Assembly: GCF_000308495.1 (NCBI RefSeq)
Contig: NZ_BAFU01000091.1
Location: 62,001 to 126,000 of the forward strand
Length of the DNA: 64,000 bases
Direction: 5' to 3'
DNA from: Nocardia brevicatena NBRC 12119
GTDB lineage: Bacteria; Actinomycetota; Actinomycetes; Mycobacteriales; Mycobacteriaceae
Both the position numbers and the translations under genes were made by a program. Positions 8,239 to 16,303 of the stretch are shown in pieces (position 1 is the first letter of the stretch; each line of letters begins with the position of its first letter). The notes under the pieces were generated by a model that was not told the origin of the DNA, searched no databases, and worked only from the letters and a program-made list of their open reading frames with translations.

Positions 8239-10065
8239 GTGAGTGAGCAGCGACCGGTGGGCGGGCCGACCGGCGGACCGATTCCCACCGATGGACCGCT
8301 GCGGCAGGCCGGATCCGCCCGATACACCTCACCCGGCCCGCTCGCTCCCGATCTGCGGTCGGTGGACACCCGGGACAAACCGAGCCGCAATGATCCGCTG
8401 GCGGCGCAGCTGTGCACGGTGATCGGCGGTCCGGTGGGTGATCACGCACTGGTCGGGCGCGCCGGGTTCTGGACACCGATACGGGTGTTGTTGGCCTTCA
8501 CCGTGGTGTTCCTCGCTCTGGGCTGGGCCACCAAGGCCGGCTGTATCCAGCAGACCACCACCGACGACGGTCTGCTCACCCTCGATTGGAGCAACGGCCG
8601 CCAGTACACCGCCATGTGCTATTCGGACACCGTGCCGCTGTACGGCGCGGAGCGGCTGAACGAGGGCGCCTTCCCGTACAAGAAGTCGTGGGTGGAGGAA
8701 ACCCCCGACGGCGGTATCGAAGTCCGGTACATGGAGTATCCGGTGCTGTCGGGTCTGTACCAGTACGTCGCGATGCTCATCGCCAAGAGCTGGGACGCGG
8801 GGCCGCTGCCCGGGGCCCTGCAGGTGGTCGTCTATTTCAATGTGGTCGCCGTGGGTCTGGCCGTCGCCTGGCTGGTCACTGTCTGGGCGTCGGCGCTGCT
8901 GTCCGGTCGGCGGGTGTGGGACGCCGCGCTGGTGGCGTGTTCACCGCTGGTGATCGTGCACGGTTTCACCAATTTCGATGCCCTGGCCACGGCCTGTGCG
9001 GCGCTGGGCCTGCTCGCCTGGGCCCGCCGGCGGCCGATGGTGGCCGGTGTGCTGTTGGGTCTGGGCGGGGCGGCCAAACTGTATCCGCTGCTGCTGCTCG
9101 GCCCGATCCTGGTGCTGTGCCTGCGCGCCGATCCCATGCACCGCACCCCCAGCGCATACGCCGGAACCCGGATCGGGGATATCGACGGCTTCGACACCGC
9201 GCGCGCCTGGCTTCGGGAAACCCCGCACCGGATACGGCTGCTCGGCGCCCGGCCGCTCGGCGCCGCCGGACTCACCGTGGGCGCGGCGGCGGGGACCTGG
9301 GCAGCGGTGAATCTGCCGATCGCGCTGTTGTATCCGAATGGCTGGCGGGAATTCTTCCGGCTCAACACCACCCGGCACGCGGACCCGGACTCCCTCTACA
9401 ACGTGATCGCCTCGTTCACGGACTGGACCGGTTTCGACGGCCCGCTCCGGTACGGGGAAACACCGACCATCCTCAATACCGTCTCGCTGCTGCTGTTTCT
9501 CACCGCGTGTGTATCGATCGCCTATATCGGTCTCACCGCGCCGCGACGGCCCCGCCTGGCACAGCTGTGCTTCCTGGTGGTCGCGGCATTCCTGCTGACG
9601 AACAAGGTGTGGAGCCCACAATATTCGCTGTGGCTGGTACCGCTGGCGGTACTGGCGCTGCCGCATCGACGGGCGTTGCTGGCCTGGATGACGATCGACG
9701 CCCTGGTTTGGGTACCGCGCATGTTCTACTACCTGGGCACAGACCGTAAGGGGCTGCCCGAGCAGTGGTTCACCGGCACCGTGTTCCTGCGCGATCTCGC
9801 GGTGGCCGGACTGTGTGTCCTCGTCATCCGCCAGATCTACCGTCCGGAAACGGATCTGGTGCGCAACGACTGCGCCGACGATCCGTCCGGCGGCATCGTC
9901 GATCGCATGCCCGATCCACTGCTGCCCTGGCTGCCGGAACCGCTGCGTCCCCGGGTCTCCCTCGATACGCACTGGATCGGTATGCGCGCGGCGCCCGACG
10001 GGAACGACCGAGCGGACGCCACGCGTAACGGCGACGGCTACCGGACGCGCAGGAACCCGACCTGA
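8239..10065 (+). CDS. GT87-family polytopic membrane glycosyltransferase
   Basis: 608 residues from GTG. The protein has a hydrophilic N-terminal 75 residues, then about ten hydrophobic segments (VLLAFTVVFLALGWATKAGC and others), and a cytoplasmic-looking polar tail. The EYPVLSGLYQY segment, the GAAKLYPLLLL helix and NKVWSPQYSLWLVPL are hallmarks of GT87 (DUF2029) polyprenyl-phosphate-mannose-dependent mannosyltransferases, which add sugars to envelope glycolipids on the outer face of the membrane. It sits after ponA as does Rv0051 after ponA1. Its 3' end overlaps the convergent TerD-FtsK gene by 28 bp. A shorter paralogue lies at 36037-37515. Acceptor unknown. Confidence 0.88.
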   Translation: MSEQRPVGGPTGGPIPTDGPLRQAGSARYTSPGPLAPDLRSVDTRDKPSRNDPLAAQLCTVIGGPVGDHALVGRAGFWTPIRVLLAFTVVFLALGWATKAGCIQQTTTDDGLLTLDWSNGRQYTAMCYSDTVPLYGAERLNEGAFPYKKSWVEETPDGGIEVRYMEYPVLSGLYQYVAMLIAKSWDAGPLPGALQVVVYFNVVAVGLAVAWLVTVWASALLSGRRVWDAALVACSPLVIVHGFTNFDALATACAALGLLAWARRRPMVAGVLLGLGGAAKLYPLLLLGPILVLCLRADPMHRTPSAYAGTRIGDIDGFDTARAWLRETPHRIRLLGARPLGAAGLTVGAAAGTWAAVNLPIALLYPNGWREFFRLNTTRHADPDSLYNVIASFTDWTGFDGPLRYGETPTILNTVSLLLFLTACVSIAYIGLTAPRRPRLAQLCFLVVAAFLLTNKVWSPQYSLWLVPLAVLALPHRRALLAWMTIDALVWVPRMFYYLGTDRKGLPEQWFTGTVFLRDLAVAGLCVLVIRQIYRPETDLVRNDCADDPSGGIVDRMPDPLLPWLPEPLRPRVSLDTHWIGMRAAPDGNDRADATRNGDGYRTRRNPT

Positions 10066-11675
10066 CGTTCCGGCTCCTGCGGCAGCAGGTCCAGGTCCAA
10101 CTGCCAGGCATTATCGGTCCACGGGTCGAACAGCGGGGTCCCCGCGGCCGTGGGCACATGCCGACAGGATCGCGAAAGCGCCGCGATCGTGCTGTCGCTC
10201 GAGTCGGATTCGTTGGTACCGACGATCACCGTGGACAGCCCGATCAGTCCGCCCCGGACCATCAACATTCCCAGCCGCTGTGCGTCCAGTGGTTGATAGC
10301 CGTGCGGGAAATCCGCGGCCACCAGGATCCGGTGTTCCGACAGCGGCGCGCCGGCACCACTGTGGTACGCCATCTCCGCGAGTTCGGCGCTGTCCACCAA
10401 CGCCTGCAGCCGGGGTGAGATATCGGTGTAGTCGGTGACCGGGGGGCTGCCCAGTACCGGCGCCAGCCATCCGGTGAACCCGCTGAAGGCGCCGGTGAGG
10501 TCGATGAGGTCGACAACCGTCCGGTGTTGCGGCAGCGCCGCCAGCAAGCGTGCCAGCAGCGCGCCGACCACCGGGGCGACGGCGGCGGACGATTCGGTAT
10601 CGATCCACAGCGGCCGGTTCAGCGGTACCGGAACGCAGTAGGGGATCCGCAGCGTGCCCCGCTCCGCCGCGTACAGTTCACCGATGCGGATACCGTCGGC
10701 GGGGACGGGAGGTCGATCCCAGGCAGGGGACTCCCAGGATGCCAGCGACGGCGGCAGCACCGTATCGGCTTCGGCCAGCTCGCGCTGCAACTGGGCGCTG
10801 TCGCGCCGATGGCTGCTCTCCGCGGTGGCGGTGAGCTCGTCGTAGCGCCGCTGAGCCGCGGCGCGGGCGGCGTCGGCGGTGGGGGTGTTCCTGGTCGCCG
10901 GATCCGAGACCGCGGACGAAAGCTCCTGGTCGAGACGTTTGGCCGCGTAGGAGCGGGCGGATTCGAGCGCGGCGGCGGAGCGGGCCGCGTCCTCGAAGAT
11001 CATCCACAGTCGTTCCAGACCGTGCCCGACCTCGAGCGGCGGAGCCGGGGGCGTCGGACCGCCCGCGGCCGTGGGCGTCACGGTCGCGGACTGTGACGCA
11101 TCTGTCGGCTGCGCCGCGGCACCGGAGATCGGGGCGGGCGGGCTCGCGGCCGGCACTTCGGAACCGGCCCGCGGCCCCGCTGTGCGCCCGGCCACGGCGG
11201 GTATCGCCGACTCCGCACCGTGTGTACGCAACAGCTCCGGAAGCCCGCCCGCGTACCCCTGCCCGACGGCACGCAGTTTCCAGCCACCACCCCGGCGGTA
11301 CACCTCGAAGCAGATCAGTGCCGTCTCACCGGCGATCGGAGCGATCGCGAATTCGGCGAACCGCCGCTCGGCTTCGGACAGCACCGCGGTCACCGCGCCC
11401 AGACTCGTGCCCACGCTCGAACCGACGACCAGCAGTACCGCCTGCGCCTCGGCCCGGATCTCGGCGGGTGCCACCGTTACCTCCGCGGACCCGATCGCCA
11501 ACCGCACGCCCGGCACCTCCGGCCGCTGTGCCGAGACCACGTCCGCGGCCGAGCCGACCCGCAGGTCGGCATCCACTACCAACGCCGAAACCACCAGGGG
11601 TACCGCGGCTTCCGCACGAAAAACGACAACACCGCCGGTGAGCGGGATGTTCTGCCCCGGCTGCAACTGGTTCAC
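10038..11675 (-). CDS. TerD-domain protein with degenerate FtsK-like C-terminal domain
   Basis: About 545 residues. The N-terminal 165 residues are a TerD domain (LQPGQNIPLTGG to FEVYRRGGGWKLRAVGQGYAGG). A Pro/Ala linker and a helical region rich in Ala, Arg and Glu (about 245-330) follow. The C-terminal 210 residues (LRIPYCVPVPLNRPLWIDT, LLARLLAALPQHRTVVDLID, EHRILVAADFPHGYQPL, GLSTVIVG) resemble the first, non-catalytic ATPase repeat of FtsK/EssC-like proteins. No GxxxxGK[ST] Walker A is present. The GTG at 11675 matches the usual TerD start; an alternative GTG at 11693 directly follows the upstream stop. Co-transcribed with the two-domain TerD gene. Role inferred: a scaffold linking Ter calcium sensing to a membrane or DNA-processing complex. 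Confidence 0.75.
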   Translation of the reverse strand: MNQLQPGQNIPLTGGVVVFRAEAAVPLVVSALVVDADLRVGSAADVVSAQRPEVPGVRLAIGSAEVTVAPAEIRAEAQAVLLVVGSSVGTSLGAVTAVLSEAERRFAEFAIAPIAGETALICFEVYRRGGGWKLRAVGQGYAGGLPELLRTHGAESAIPAVAGRTAGPRAGSEVPAASPPAPISGAAAQPTDASQSATVTPTAAGGPTPPAPPLEVGHGLERLWMIFEDAARSAAALESARSYAAKRLDQELSSAVSDPATRNTPTADAARAAAQRRYDELTATAESSHRRDSAQLQRELAEADTVLPPSLASWESPAWDRPPVPADGIRIGELYAAERGTLRIPYCVPVPLNRPLWIDTESSAAVAPVVGALLARLLAALPQHRTVVDLIDLTGAFSGFTGWLAPVLGSPPVTDYTDISPRLQALVDSAELAEMAYHSGAGAPLSEHRILVAADFPHGYQPLDAQRLGMLMVRGGLIGLSTVIVGTNESDSSDSTIAALSRSCRHVPTAAGTPLFDPWTDNAWQLDLDLLPQEPERQVGFLRVR

Positions 11676-11693
11676 CTCGTCGCCCCGCCGCAC

Positions 11694-13052
11694 TCAGGCC
11701 ATCAGGAATCGGCCCAGCTGCGGGATCGCCTCACCGGGATGTTTGGCATTGAACCCCTCGCCGATCGCCTGCATCTTCCAGCCGGCCCCGGCCCGGAAAA
11801 CCTTCGCCATCGCCATGGCGGTGAACGGCATACCACCGGCGAGGGTGTACCGGGCGAGTTCGGAATTGCCGGCGCCATCGATCAACCGGCAGAAGGCATT
11901 CTGCACCTGCGCGAAGGTGTGTCCCTTGTACGAGGTCACGACGAAGATCAGGGCATTGATATGGGCGGGTATGCGAGTGAGGTCCACCAGGATCACCTCG
12001 TCGTCGCCTTCGCCTTCCCCGGTGAGGTTGTCACCCTGATGCCGCACCGACCCGTCCTTCGAGCTCAGTTGGCCGTAATAGGCGACATCCGCCGGATTCA
12101 TATCGGCGAACATGACCACCGACGCGTCCAGGTCGATATCGACCGTGCGGCTGCCGAACATCCCGCGCTGACGCACCGGGTCCCAGCCCAGACCCATCTT
12201 GACGAAGGTCAGATCACCGCCGTCCTCTTTGCGCAGATTGACCCGCTGACCCTTCTGCAGGCTGACCGGCCGGTCCTTGCTCAGGTTGATATCGCCGCCG
12301 TGCTGATGCGGCGGGGGCGGCGGAACCGGCTGGGTCGGCGGCGGGTAGCCCGGTCCCCCGGGCCCCGGCGGCGGATGACCCGCGCCCTGCTGGGGATAGG
12401 GAGCAGACGGGTACTGCTGCTGAGTGGAGTAGGTCGGCGGCGGGTATCCACCCGGTGGCGGGGGCGGCGGAACCGGCGCGGTCTGCGTCGGCACCGCCTG
12501 CGGCGGAGCAGGCGCCGCCTGGGTCGGCGCGGCCTGGGCGGAGGGCGAATCGTCCACGGTGACACCGTGGTCGGTGACCAGTGCGGCGAACCCCCCGGCA
12601 TAGCCCTGACCGACCGCGCGAACCTTCCACGCCCCCTGCCGGCGGTACAGCTCGAGCGCGATCACGATCGACTCGGTGTCCAGGCCCTCGACCCGGTACT
12701 CGTACAGCACGGTGCCCGCCGGGTCGGACACATACGCCGTGGGCGGCGGAAACTGGCCGAAGCTACTGCCGGCGTCGTCGAGGGTGATGACGGCACGCAC
12801 CTGGGCTATATCGGCCGGAACCGCGTTCAGCGATACCGCCAGCGAAGCGGGCTGTCCGCCGGGCGAGGGCCGCAGGTTCACACCGGGACCGTTCGGCTGG
12901 TTGTAGAACACGAAGTCGGCGTCGGAGCGAACCTTGCCCTGTTCGGTGACCAGAAGCGCGGATAGGTCGGCAAGCGCCGCCACCTGGATGGAGACCACCA
13001 CGTCGTTCGTGGCCAGCGGACCGTTCTGGCCCTTGGCGAGTGTTGCGGACAA
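11694..13052 (-). CDS. Tandem TerD-domain stress protein
   Basis: 452 residues starting at TTG (13052) behind GAAGGG. It has two TerD domains, about 1-175 and 235-452, joined by a roughly 60-residue Pro/Gln/Tyr-rich linker. The second domain keeps the calcium-binding signature (D-I-D-L-D-A-S followed by QGDNLTGEGEGDDE); in the first the acidic motif is weak (TLDDAGSSFG), so it may not bind metal. TerD proteins are cytoplasmic or membrane-associated Ca2+-binding proteins of the tellurite/stress-response system. The gene is divergent from the AIM24 cluster across a 230-bp intergenic region and precedes the TerD-FtsK gene without a gap. Confidence 0.9.
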   Translation of the reverse strand: MSATLAKGQNGPLATNDVVVSIQVAALADLSALLVTEQGKVRSDADFVFYNQPNGPGVNLRPSPGGQPASLAVSLNAVPADIAQVRAVITLDDAGSSFGQFPPPTAYVSDPAGTVLYEYRVEGLDTESIVIALELYRRQGAWKVRAVGQGYAGGFAALVTDHGVTVDDSPSAQAAPTQAAPAPPQAVPTQTAPVPPPPPPGGYPPPTYSTQQQYPSAPYPQQGAGHPPPGPGGPGYPPPTQPVPPPPPHQHGGDINLSKDRPVSLQKGQRVNLRKEDGGDLTFVKMGLGWDPVRQRGMFGSRTVDIDLDASVVMFADMNPADVAYYGQLSSKDGSVRHQGDNLTGEGEGDDEVILVDLTRIPAHINALIFVVTSYKGHTFAQVQNAFCRLIDGAGNSELARYTLAGGMPFTAMAMAKVFRAGAGWKMQAIGEGFNAKHPGEAIPQLGRFLMA

Positions 13053-13282
13053 GTTGGACCCTTCGCTTGTCGGTGCGTACCCCTGCCACTCTACGAGACA
13101 CGCGCCTCACCACGAATCCTTCTCCGATCGGCATAAAACTGGCCACCTGTCCAGTGCAGGCGGTCTCGAGCTTCGACGGGTCGGCGACCGCCGTGTCCAC
13201 TAGGGTGACCGGCAAAGGGTGCAGCACACGGCTGCCCGAGCCCGGCGAAGCCGGCGAGTCCAGGACAGGCGAACTCTTTACC

Positions 13283-13906
13283 ATGGCGCAACTGTTCGAA
13301 CAGTCGAAGAAGGTGATCGAAGCCCATCTCGCGGGAACCAGTATCCGCGCGATATCCGGCTCCATGGTCGCCTATGAGGGCAATGTGCAGTTCAAGGCCG
13401 CCGGTTTCGGTGGCGGCGACGGTGTCATGGCCGGCCTCAAACGCAGGGCCACCGGCGAGAAGCTGTCGCTGATGGAATGCGGTGGCAACGGCCGCGTATT
13501 CCTCGCGGTCAACGGCCAGTACGTCAGCGTGGTGAACCTGAACAACGAGACCCTGCAGGTCGAATCACAGCAACTGCTGGCGTTCGCGGGAAATCTGCGC
13601 ACCGATATCCGGTTCGCCGGGCTGCGCGGCGCTTCCACCGGGCAGGGCCTGTTCACCACGACGGTGAGCGGGCAGGGTCAGGTGGCGCTGCTGTCGGCGG
13701 GTGGGCCGTTGATCCACCTGGAGGTCTCCCCGCAGTATCCGCTGGTGGTCGATCCGGACGCGTTCGTCGCCGCGCGCGGCAACCTCCAGCAGTCGTTCGT
13801 CACCGATATCTCCTGGCGCACCGTGACGGGAGGCGATGCCGGTGAGGCGTTCTCGCTGCGCTGGGACGGTCAGGGCGTCGTATCGATCCAGCCGGCGGAA
13901 CGGTAG
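13283..13906 (+). CDS. AIM24-family protein (first of three)
   Basis: 207 residues from the ATG at 13283 (MAQLFEQSKKVIEAHL); the ORF continues upstream but without coding character. Beta-rich repeats such as VAYEGNVQFKAAGFGG, LSLMECGGNGRVFLAVNG, LLAFAGNLRTDIRF and GQGLFTTTVSGQGQVAL are characteristic of the AIM24 fold, a TNF-like trimeric beta-barrel. Bacterial AIM24 proteins are recurrently linked to TerD genes. The next AIM24 gene follows 3 bp after the stop. Molecular function is not known; a role in membrane or stress adaptation is inferred from linkage. Confidence 0.85.
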   Translation: MAQLFEQSKKVIEAHLAGTSIRAISGSMVAYEGNVQFKAAGFGGGDGVMAGLKRRATGEKLSLMECGGNGRVFLAVNGQYVSVVNLNNETLQVESQQLLAFAGNLRTDIRFAGLRGASTGQGLFTTTVSGQGQVALLSAGGPLIHLEVSPQYPLVVDPDAFVAARGNLQQSFVTDISWRTVTGGDAGEAFSLRWDGQGVVSIQPAER

Positions 13907-13909
13907 GTC

Positions 13910-14605
13910 ATGTTCGAGAAGGTCAATTCCAAGGTTGTCAAGGTCGATGTCGGGATGTCGGGCGGTGTGGTCGCCCGCAGCGGCGCCATGCTCTTCTACA
14001 CCGGCAGTGTCACCTTCGCCCCGCACGAGATTCCCGGCGCGCACGGTATGGGCGGGGGCGGACTGGTGCGGATGGCCGGCCGGATGATGGCGGGCGAACA
14101 CCAGCGCACCATGCTCGCCCAGGGCAACGGCGAAGTGCACTACGGACTCGCCGGGCTGGAAGTGCGCGTGGTGCGGTTGCAGCCCGGCGCCGTCCTGCAG
14201 GTCGAGGCGTCTCGGTTGCTGGCCAATACCGCCACGCTGCAGGCCTCGGTCGTCTCCGTGATGAGTTCGGGCGGCGGTGGGGGAGGTGGCGGCCTGATGG
14301 GTGCGCTGCGCGGCGCCGCGTCGGGCGCACTGACCGGGCAGGGCATGTTCACCACCCAACTGTCCGGGCAGGGCAGCGCGGTCCTGCTCGCGCACGGCGG
14401 TTTCCTGGAACTCCAGGTGGGCGGGCCGAACCCCATCGTGGTCGACCCGCAGGCGTATATCGCCTCTTGCGGCACTGTGCAGACCGAACTCAAATCGGCG
14501 CTGAGCTGGCGCGACGCCGTCGGCCGCGGCTCCGGTGAAGCCATGCAATTGCAGTGCACCGGCCAGGGCGTGGTCTACGTGCAGGCCTCCGAGGAGAAAT
14601 TGTGA
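13910..14605 (+). CDS. AIM24-family protein (second of three)
   Basis: 231 residues, ATG three bases after the preceding stop. The same repeated blocks appear: VVARSGAMLFYTGSVTFAP, LAQGNGEVHYGLAGLEVRVV, LLANTATLQASVVSV, and GQGMFTTQLSGQGSAVLLAHGG. It differs by a glycine-rich insertion (SSGGGGGGGGLMGALRG) between strands. The 3' end overlaps the next gene by 4 bp (GTGA), so the three AIM24 genes are translationally coupled and the products may form a hetero-trimer. Function unknown. Confidence 0.85.
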   Translation: MFEKVNSKVVKVDVGMSGGVVARSGAMLFYTGSVTFAPHEIPGAHGMGGGGLVRMAGRMMAGEHQRTMLAQGNGEVHYGLAGLEVRVVRLQPGAVLQVEASRLLANTATLQASVVSVMSSGGGGGGGGLMGALRGAASGALTGQGMFTTQLSGQGSAVLLAHGGFLELQVGGPNPIVVDPQAYIASCGTVQTELKSALSWRDAVGRGSGEAMQLQCTGQGVVYVQASEEKL

Positions 14606-15366
14606 GTCAGATCCTCAACCCCATGACGCTCGCCGAGAGCGACAACATTCCCGGCAACAGCTACGCCTTCTGCATCGATCTGAACGGCACCCCCTGGTTC
14701 ATGCGCAAGGGCGCCATGATCGCCTACTACGGGCAGATGCGCTTCCAGCCGCTCACCCACGGCCTGCAGGGCTCGCTGATGCATATGGTCTCCCACCAGT
14801 TCTCGGCGCCGCTGTACACCGGCGACTACATGGTCGCCGAGGGGCAGGGCAAGCTGATCATCGGTGACCGCGGCTACGACATCAATTCCTACGATCTCGA
14901 CGAGGGCAACCTCACCGTACGGGCCGCCAATCTGCTCGCTTTCGAACCCGCGCTGGCGCTGAAGCAGTCGATCGTCCCCGGCTTCCTCACCCTCATCGGC
15001 ACCGGTAAGTTCCTCGCCTCGTCCAACGGTCCGGTGATCTTCGCCGAACCGCCGTTGCGAGTGGACCCGGAATCCCTGGTCGGCTGGGCGGACTGCCCGT
15101 CCCCCAGCCACCACTACGACCAGAACTGGATCAACGGTTTCCTCGCCGCCGGTGCCGCCGCCTTCGGCGTGAGCTCCGGTGAGGAACGGCAGTTCGACTT
15201 CACCGGCGCGGGCACGGTGCTCATCCAGTCCAGCGAGAAGGTGCTCAGCGACGCGGCGGTCGTCCGCACCCTCGAGGGTCAGCTGCGGAGCGGGATAACC
15301 GTTCCCGGTCTGCAACGTCTGCAGGGCGTCATCGCGCAGCAACTGGCCGGTCAACAGCAGTACTGA
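14602..15366 (+). CDS. AIM24-family protein (third of three)
   Basis: 254 residues from GTG 14602, overlapping the previous stop by 4 bp. It has the full-length AIM24 architecture: GNSYAFCIDLNGTPWFMRKGAMIAYYGQM at the N-terminus, then SAPLYTGDYMVAEGQGKLIIGDRGYDIN, LAFEPALALKQSIVPGFLTLIGTGKF and a helical C-terminus. The upstream in-frame extension is rejected because it runs through the preceding gene. It is the last gene of the plus-strand trio and converges on the HAD gene across 82 bp. Function unknown. Confidence 0.85.
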   Translation: MSQILNPMTLAESDNIPGNSYAFCIDLNGTPWFMRKGAMIAYYGQMRFQPLTHGLQGSLMHMVSHQFSAPLYTGDYMVAEGQGKLIIGDRGYDINSYDLDEGNLTVRAANLLAFEPALALKQSIVPGFLTLIGTGKFLASSNGPVIFAEPPLRVDPESLVGWADCPSPSHHYDQNWINGFLAAGAAAFGVSSGEERQFDFTGAGTVLIQSSEKVLSDAAVVRTLEGQLRSGITVPGLQRLQGVIAQQLAGQQQY

Positions 15367-15448
15367 CTCCGACCGCCTCGCCTGGCGGTATTCGGTCGCG
15401 GCGAGCGCCGTGGTGGCCGGGCACCGCGGCACACCGGAGCGACCGCGC

Positions 15449-16303
15449 TCAGGACGCGGCGCGCTCGCCGTGTGCGGCGACGGCCGAATCGATGAACCAG
15501 TCGACTATCTCCGCACCCGCCAGGATTCCGGTGGCGGTGGTGACCGAAAGACCGGGAGCGGTCCAGCCGAGTTCTTCGAGCTCGCCGTGCCGGGGACGGA
15601 TCGCCCGGTCGGCGGCGGCGAGCATTTCGGCATCCAGGGCGCCGTCACCGGCCGCGACGGTGTCGCCCGTCGGGTCCAGGGCGCCGGCGGCGATCAACCG
15701 GTCGCGGACCTCCGTCACGGCTTGGCTCTTGCACACGGCCAGCGGCATCGTGTAGATCTTGCGGCCCTGTCGGGAGGCCGACCAGCCGCGGGTCCGACAC
15801 CAGTCGTCCCATTCGGCCAGGAAGTCGACCGGTACCGCATCCGGAATGACGACCAAATAGCAGAACAGGTCGTCGGCGACCCGGAACTTGTTCACCCAGC
15901 GCTCGTCGATACGTGTACGCAGTTCCGCGCCGATCTCGGCGAGCGTGGCCCCGCCCGTGCGGACAGCGCTATCGATACCGGCGCGCCACCCGAGGTCCGG
16001 TACACCGTCGGCGAGGATATTGCCGCCGTTGCTGGTGACGGCGTAACGCCAGGGCTGTCCGGGCAGCCGGATACGGAGGAACTGTTCGACGGTGCGCGTG
16101 GTGGTGGGCAGAACCGCCGCGGCGCGGGCGAGTTCGCGCAGACGCGTCGCGGCGGTCGTCGTCATATAGGACAGCGGCTCACCGCCCAGATGTTCCACGC
16201 ATACGGTATCGGCCGCGGCGGCGGGACCGAAGGCGTTGCGGGAGTAGATCATTGTCCGGTCCAGGTCGGTGGCGACGAGTAGGCGCGGAGGAAGAAGTGT
16301 CAT
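15449..16303 (-). CDS. HAD-superfamily phosphatase of the Ter locus
   Basis: 284 residues from an ATG overlapping the stop of the upstream PRTase gene by one base (TGATG). HAD motif I is LVATDLDRTMIYS, motif II is near VTSNGG, a conserved lysine follows at KSQAV, and motif III/IV is VAAGDGALDAEML, giving a Mg2+-dependent, probably Cof-type, phosphohydrolase. In Ter-linked metabolic operons such an enzyme is proposed to dephosphorylate a nucleotide-like intermediate made by the adjacent phosphoribosyltransferase. It is the last gene of the operon starting near 21423. The substrate is not identifiable from sequence. Confidence 0.85.
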   Translation of the reverse strand: MTLLPPRLLVATDLDRTMIYSRNAFGPAAAADTVCVEHLGGEPLSYMTTTAATRLRELARAAAVLPTTTRTVEQFLRIRLPGQPWRYAVTSNGGNILADGVPDLGWRAGIDSAVRTGGATLAEIGAELRTRIDERWVNKFRVADDLFCYLVVIPDAVPVDFLAEWDDWCRTRGWSASRQGRKIYTMPLAVCKSQAVTEVRDRLIAAGALDPTGDTVAAGDGALDAEMLAAADRAIRPRHGELEELGWTAPGLSVTTATGILAGAEIVDWFIDSAVAAHGERAAS

